From Bacteroides_F sp964482605 (GTDB lineage: Bacteria; Bacillota; Clostridia; Lachnospirales; Lachnospiraceae), in contig CAYZYS010000087.1 in assembly GCA_964482605.1 (NCBI GenBank), positions 1 through 8,997 of the forward strand: a stretch of DNA of 8,997 nucleotides, in the 5' to 3' direction. A program made the position numbers and the translations under genes. Shown piece by piece: positions 5,054-8,997 of this stretch. Each line of letters starts with the position of its first letter. Position 1 is the first letter of the stretch. The notes under the pieces are model-generated. The model was given only the letters and a program-made list of their open reading frames with translations, was not told where the DNA came from and made no database searches.

Positions 5054-7897
5054 TCATCGGTTGTTGTGGCCTGCGGTTGTTGCACTGGTGGTTCCGTTGT
5101 TGCCGCTGGTGTTACTTCCGTTGGTCGTGCCGTTGTTTGTGCCATTGGTGGCGCCTGTAGTGCCGTTGTTTGTGCCGGTTGTGCCATTGGCACCTGTAGT
5201 GCCGTTGGTAGTGCCTGTAGTGCCGTTGTTTGTGCCGGTTGTGCCATTGGCACCTGTGGTGCCGTTGGTAGTGCCATTGACGCCGCCCGTGTTTCCTGTC
5301 ACCCCTGAAATTATCGGTGTTGTGGATGAGCCGGGCAGGATGTTCACTGCGGTGTGGGTTGTGCAGAAGGTGCTCAGAAATTCATCTGTCACACAGTATT
5401 CCGCATCCGCAACCTCATAGTTTGCGGCATCCTCAGGATTCAGCACATCCTCGGCAGGCTTTTTGATGTATACCTGGTCGGATGTGCTGGTACACAGCGG
5501 TGAAGCCAGCATTCCGGACACATTGCACACCTTTACCAGCGTGTGCAGGTCACAGGACTCCGTTGGGACTGTGCCATCGGCGAAGTATTCGGTCACAACC
5601 TGGCTTCCCCTTGGGTCTGCATCGCAAAGTCCCTCCACAGGGAGCTTTCCTGACAGTGAGCAGACTTGGGCCTCGACTATCCCTGATGGCATTTCAAAGC
5701 TCTTGGTCTGAAGCCCTGCGTGAATCTGGGTCATAATCTGTGACCAGATGGAGCAGTGCTGGTACAGGCTGGTTTTCATGGTGGTGTTGTCGTCAAAGCC
5801 AATCCATATGGATGCGGAGTAATACGGCGTGAACCCGCAGAACCAAATGTCACCGTCCGCATTGGTCGTACCTGTCTTACCTGCAACGGGCTGGTTGGCG
5901 ATTGCCGCCTTGGTACCGGTACCTGACTTGACAACGTCCTCCATGGCGTTGGTGAGAAGCCATGCGGTGGTCTTTTTCAATACCTGGTGTGTTTCAGGTG
6001 TTGAATTGTCAAGCATCAGCACGCCGTTCTGGTCATAAACCTGTGTGTAGTATATTGGCTTTGTGTAGGTTCCGTTATTGGCAATTGCCGCATATGCGGC
6101 GGTTATGTCAATGTTTGTCACACCCTTTGACATACCGCCGAGTGCAAGGGACTGTACAACGTCATGTACGCCGTTGATTGCCTCGGATGGTGACACAAGG
6201 GTGCTGAACCCGAATTTCTGCAGGTAGGTGAAGCCCACCTGTGGTGTAATCATTGTGAGGAGCTTTACCGCAGGCACGTTTCGTGAGCGCTTCAGTGCTG
6301 TGCGCAGGTTGATTATGCCCAGGTAGTTTTTCTCATAGTTGGTGACAAGCTGTGCCTCATCCCCCTGATAGTAGTATGGGGCATCATCAATTCCGCTTCC
6401 GAGCGTCACGGCACCCACATCAAGCGCAGGGCCATACACCGCAAGCGGCTTGATGGAAGAACCGGGCTGCCTTGCCGTGCTCGTTGCACGGTTCATGGTG
6501 CGGTTGCCCGTCTTGTCGCCCCTGCCGCCGACGATTACCTTGACCTCGCCGGTGTGCTGGTCCATCAGGGAAAATGAAACCTGCGGCTGCATGGTGAAGC
6601 TCAGGTTCTCACCCACAAGGGTGTTGCCCTCGGACAGGATTGCCTCACGGTACTGGTCAACGTACATCTGCGCCTCCTCCTCGCTGTCGAAGGTGAGGCT
6701 GAAGTTGGCACGCCCGCCTGTTGTCTGGAAATATTTCTGCAGGCTCAGGTGTGAATAATTGTGCTTCTTTCCTTCCGCATCCTCCACGGTCAGGTAGTAG
6801 GATATGGAAATGTAGGAGGTGCTCGGCCAGTTGTCAGGGTCATTGATTACGGAATCAGCGATTGCCTGCATGTTGGAATCCTGGGTGGAGTACACCGACA
6901 GCCCGCCCTTGTATATCAGGTTGAGCGCCTGTGTCTCGGTATACCCTTTTTGGGTCTGCAAATCATTGGATAACTGCTCTATCAGCTCATCCACGAAATA
7001 TGAATAAGTGGACGAATCATTTTCTGAGTGTAAATCCTGAATCCTTGAATATACGTCATCAGCCATTGCCTCATCATATTCAGCCTGGGTTATATATCCC
7101 TCGTCCTTAAGGTTCTGGATGCAGGTCTGCTGCCTGCGCTGGTTGTCCTCAGGGTGGTTGATTGGGTTGTAGCCGGTTGGGTTCTGGGTTATTGAGGCGA
7201 TTACCGCACATTCGGATATTGTGAGCTCGGACACGTCCTTGTCAAAATAGCCGTTGGCGGCAGCCTGTACCCCAAGGTAGCCGTTGCCGAGGTTGATGGT
7301 GTTGAGGTAATTTTCAAGGATTTTCTCCTTGCTCATGGTTGTCTCAAGCTTGATTGCCAGGTATTGCTCCTGAATCTTTCGCTTGATTTTCTCACTGGTG
7401 CTTTCATTGTATGCGTTGAAAACGTTATTCTTCAGAAGCTGCTGGGTGATGGTGCTGGCACCCTGGGTGAGCTTCCTTGACTTCACCGCCTCGGATACTG
7501 CCCTGAATATGCCCCTCATGTCAATTCCGTTGTGCTCGTAGAAGCGCACGTCCTCAAGCACCACAAATGCGTGCTGCAGGTTGAGGGGAATGTCCTCAAT
7601 GTCCACGGACACCCTGTTGGAGCCTGAAGCCACAAGGGACTGGATTTCGTTGCCCTGATTGTCATATACCTTGGTGGCATAGCCCGTTGGGGACACGTCA
7701 ATGGTGGATATGTCAGGTGCGGAATCTATCACGCCCTTCACCATTCCTGCCACGATGCAGCCGCCCGTCACCACTACCGCGATGACGGCTATTATGAACA
7801 GCTTGAGCAGCGTGACCCCGAACTTGCTTCCAATCTTGCTTCCGGGGGAGGCAAGCTGCCTTTTCTTTTTGCGAACGCCCTTCTTGGAATAATTCAT
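5054..7897 (-). CDS. Class A penicillin-binding protein (bifunctional transglycosylase/transpeptidase)
   Basis: This 947-residue enzyme polymerises lipid II into glycan strands and cross-links the stem peptides outside the membrane. Order of parts: a basic cytoplasmic N-terminus (1-25), one membrane helix (about 29-51), a family 51 transglycosylase domain (about 85-260) with catalytic E115 in the EDVRFYEHNGID motif and the QGASTITQQLLKN motif (145-157), a linker, and a transpeptidase domain (about 435-720). The three active-site motifs are S480-S-I-K483, S538-R-N540 and K674-T-G-T. After the catalytic part comes a region with seven cysteines (746-845), then an Asn/Gly/Thr-rich tail (865-947). 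The ATG has a GGAG site 13 nt upstream, a rather long gap. It heads a likely two-gene unit with the acyltransferase and has a strong promoter. PBP1A (ponA/pbpF type) is the nearest description; the exact paralogue cannot be fixed here. Confidence 0.95.
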   Translation of the reverse strand: MNYSKKGVRKKKRQLASPGSKIGSKFGVTLLKLFIIAVIAVVVTGGCIVAGMVKGVIDSAPDISTIDVSPTGYATKVYDNQGNEIQSLVASGSNRVSVDIEDIPLNLQHAFVVLEDVRFYEHNGIDMRGIFRAVSEAVKSRKLTQGASTITQQLLKNNVFNAYNESTSEKIKRKIQEQYLAIKLETTMSKEKILENYLNTINLGNGYLGVQAAANGYFDKDVSELTISECAVIASITQNPTGYNPINHPEDNQRRQQTCIQNLKDEGYITQAEYDEAMADDVYSRIQDLHSENDSSTYSYFVDELIEQLSNDLQTQKGYTETQALNLIYKGGLSVYSTQDSNMQAIADSVINDPDNWPSTSYISISYYLTVEDAEGKKHNYSHLSLQKYFQTTGGRANFSLTFDSEEEAQMYVDQYREAILSEGNTLVGENLSFTMQPQVSFSLMDQHTGEVKVIVGGRGDKTGNRTMNRATSTARQPGSSIKPLAVYGPALDVGAVTLGSGIDDAPYYYQGDEAQLVTNYEKNYLGIINLRTALKRSRNVPAVKLLTMITPQVGFTYLQKFGFSTLVSPSEAINGVHDVVQSLALGGMSKGVTNIDITAAYAAIANNGTYTKPIYYTQVYDQNGVLMLDNSTPETHQVLKKTTAWLLTNAMEDVVKSGTGTKAAIANQPVAGKTGTTNADGDIWFCGFTPYYSASIWIGFDDNTTMKTSLYQHCSIWSQIMTQIHAGLQTKSFEMPSGIVEAQVCSLSGKLPVEGLCDADPRGSQVVTEYFADGTVPTESCDLHTLVKVCNVSGMLASPLCTSTSDQVYIKKPAEDVLNPEDAANYEVADAEYCVTDEFLSTFCTTHTAVNILPGSSTTPIISGVTGNTGGVNGTTNGTTGANGTTGTNNGTTGTTNGTTGANGTTGTNNGTTGATNGTNNGTTNGSNTSGNNGTTSATTAGHNNR
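5161..5275 (-). repeat. 60-bp tandem repeat, two copies, in the penicillin-binding protein tail
   Basis: Bases 5161-5220 and 5221-5275 are direct repeats of a 60-bp unit with one difference (5198 a, 5258 g) before they diverge at the very end. Each unit encodes 20 residues built from Asn-Gly-Thr-Thr-Gly words. Shorter, decayed copies flank it within 5090-5305. Near identity at the DNA level points to recent duplication. Confidence 0.85.
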
Positions 7898-7965
7898 GCC
7901 GATTCTATGTCTCCATTCTTAATAAGTATAAATGTTTTAATTTGCGAGTGCCAATAATCTAAAGA

Positions 7966-7994
7966 AGTATATCATACAACTACATTTTTGACAA
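7966..7994 (-). promoter_or_regulatory. Strong extended -10 promoter of the penicillin-binding protein gene
   Basis: On the minus strand TTGTCA (7994-7989, 5 of 6) and TATACT (7971-7966, 5 of 6) are 17 bp apart, with TGA directly before the -10 as an extended element. The start would be near 7959, leaving a leader of about 60 nt. A plus-strand TTGACA at 7988-7993 overlaps this -35, but no matching -10 for the divergent gene was found at the right distance. Confidence 0.75.
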
Positions 7995-8084
7995 ATCCAA
8001 ATGACTTATTCACGGATGTATGTTAAACTGTTTACGATTCACGGCTGGCGTGCGTTGAGGCGGCGTGTTGGAATGGAGAAGACC

Positions 8085-8702
8085 ATGGAGGCATACTATG
8101 TAATACAGGCTCCCGGACATGGGGAGATAGTTGAGAAGAAATCAAGGTTCATTGCGGGGGCGTACCCTGTCACTGATTCCGATGGTGCGGCGAAGGTGCT
8201 TGAAGCCATAAGGAAGCAGTATTGGGACGCAAGGCACAACTGCTATGCCTATGTGTGCGGTGAGGGTGATGCGTGCCAAAAGAGCAGTGATGACGGCGAA
8301 CCGTCGGGTACGGCTGGAAAGCCCATTCTTGAGGTCATACATTCACGGGGCATCCACGACTGCCTGATTGTCGTGACAAGGTATTTTGGCGGCACGCTGC
8401 TTGGGACAGGAGGGCTGGTGCGGGCGTATTCACAGGCTGCGGCGGCGGCACTTGACGCTTCCGTTGTAAAGGAACGCGTGCAGGGCAGGCTCGTCAGGCT
8501 CACATTGGGGTATGGCGATTATGAGCAGGTAAGGTACATTGCCGCGCAGCTTGGCACGGAGGTTTTTGATGTGGAGTATGCGGACAGGATAAGCCTTAAG
8601 CTGCAGCTTGACAATGGGGGATATGCGGACTTCATGGAAAGGGCGGCGGTTTTCAACGGGAGAATCGGCATCGAGACGGAGGCGGCAAGCATACTTAGGT
8701 GA
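8085..8702 (+). CDS. IMPACT/YigZ family protein
   Basis: This 205-residue protein matches the IMPACT (UPF0029/YigZ, YvyE) family in full. The N-terminal domain (about 1-125) carries the signature elements GEIVEKKSRFIA, ARHNCYAYV (49-57), SSDDGEPSGTAGKP (67-80) and VVTRYFGGTLLGTGGLVRAY (96-115). The C-terminal part (about 135-200) fits the ferredoxin-like DUF1949 domain. Eukaryotic IMPACT acts on translational control through Gcn2; the bacterial role is poorly known and a ribosome or RNA-related function has been suggested. The ATG at 8085 is chosen for its GGAG site 6 nt upstream and because the length then agrees with family members of about 204-217 residues. In-frame ATGs at 8001 and 8073 would add unrelated residues. 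It is transcribed away from the penicillin-binding protein gene and stands alone. Confidence 0.92.
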   Translation: MEAYYVIQAPGHGEIVEKKSRFIAGAYPVTDSDGAAKVLEAIRKQYWDARHNCYAYVCGEGDACQKSSDDGEPSGTAGKPILEVIHSRGIHDCLIVVTRYFGGTLLGTGGLVRAYSQAAAAALDASVVKERVQGRLVRLTLGYGDYEQVRYIAAQLGTEVFDVEYADRISLKLQLDNGGYADFMERAAVFNGRIGIETEAASILR

Positions 8703-8997
8703 TGCCTCTCTGCGGTAAGGGCATGCCCCGTATGCCAATGAAAATTCATATGGGAAAATTGCACAAAACAAATTTACCAATGGCAAAATTGGCGATTTTA
8801 TTTCCAAAAATATGAAAAATAACCAAAAATAACCATTAAAATCTGATTGGCATTATGCAATCTAACTATATGGAATGCCTGCAGAAAGACGGGCGGATGT
8901 CTTAAAATTCAACTTTTATACAATTTTTATACATGTCGAAAAATGGCGCAAATGCGGGCAGTTCCGCTGTTTGTTCATAAATTGTTCAAGGAATTTA
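8703..8997. other. A+T-rich gene-free region with phased direct repeats
   Basis: No coding frame of substance is seen in these 295 bases. Just after the YigZ-family gene lie a 10-bp palindrome GGGCATGCCC (8719-8728) and a weak CCAAT/ATTGG hairpin (8777-8792) followed by a T-rich stretch, which may terminate transcription poorly. Exact direct repeats follow: AAAAATAACC at 8815 and 8825, TTTTATACA at 8914 and 8925, and TTGTTCA at 8971 and 8982, with spacings of 10, 11 and 11 bp. The right part is probably the upstream region of a gene beyond the window. No consensus promoter pair was found. Confidence 0.5.

Noticed and set aside
5090..5280. Repeats resembling a CRISPR array
   Set aside because: The units are contiguous, in frame, 60 bp long and lie inside a clear coding region. 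There are no unique spacers and no cas genes.
5034..5420. Plus-strand frame encoding Val/Pro/Leu repeats (VVPLVVPV type)
   Set aside because: It is the antisense reading of the Asn/Gly/Thr tail of the penicillin-binding protein. The repeat comes from that gene, and the frame has no ribosome binding site.
8001..8084. Longer N-terminus for the YigZ-family gene
   Set aside because: The added residues are not family-like, and the ATG at 8085 has the better-placed ribosome binding site.
7898..8084. Riboswitch or leader RNA in the divergent gap
   Set aside because: Only promoter elements and weak repeats (attcacgg twice) were seen; no conserved aptamer pattern or terminator hairpin.
8702..8736. 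Intrinsic terminator directly after the YigZ-family gene
   Set aside because: ATGCC and GGCAT words can pair in several short ways and there is a GGGCATGCCC palindrome, but stems are about 5 bp and no T tract follows.

Overview
The window looks like a chromosomal segment of a Gram-positive anaerobe of the Clostridia, most likely a Lachnospiraceae relative of Roseburia or Agathobacter. This placement is an inference. It rests on strong GGAGG-type ribosome binding sites, consensus sigma-A promoters, a clostridial-style class A penicillin-binding protein with a cysteine-bearing, Asn/Gly/Thr-rich tail, and the pairing of a zinc-ribbon membrane protein with a TPM-domain protein. No rRNA, tRNA, CRISPR array, transposase or phage gene was seen.

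Layout. Positions 1-213 (+) hold the 3' end of an A+T-rich gene, probably for an extracellular or pilin-like protein. A regulatory-looking gap (214-439) follows, with a 12-bp-period repeat array and a near-consensus promoter for a Nudix hydrolase of ADP-ribose pyrophosphatase type (440-1096, +). That gene ends in a strong hairpin terminator which contains its own stop codon. A second, unrelated hairpin with a REP-like look lies at 1136-1166.

From 1201 to 7897 everything is on the minus strand. Transcription order is: class A penicillin-binding protein (7897-5054), a PlsC-type acyltransferase (5007-4276), then, from a second promoter, a small membrane protein with a Lys-rich tail (4186-3659), a double-zinc-ribbon membrane protein (3604-2147) and a TPM-domain protein with a glycine-rich C-terminus (2154-1201). 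The first two genes form one likely unit: cell-wall polymerisation and phospholipid synthesis. The last three form a second unit, with a hairpin after its first gene and an 8-nt overlap between its last two. This second unit is the least understood part of the window and the best candidate for an undescribed envelope-associated system, though its parts belong to recognisable widespread families.

Divergent from the penicillin-binding protein is an IMPACT/YigZ-family gene (8085-8702, +). The last 295 bases hold no gene and are A+T-rich, with three pairs of short direct repeats spaced 10-11 bp apart. Overall this is mostly ordinary core-genome sequence for envelope and housekeeping functions; the unusual items are regulatory repeats, the penicillin-binding protein tail and the three-gene membrane cassette.
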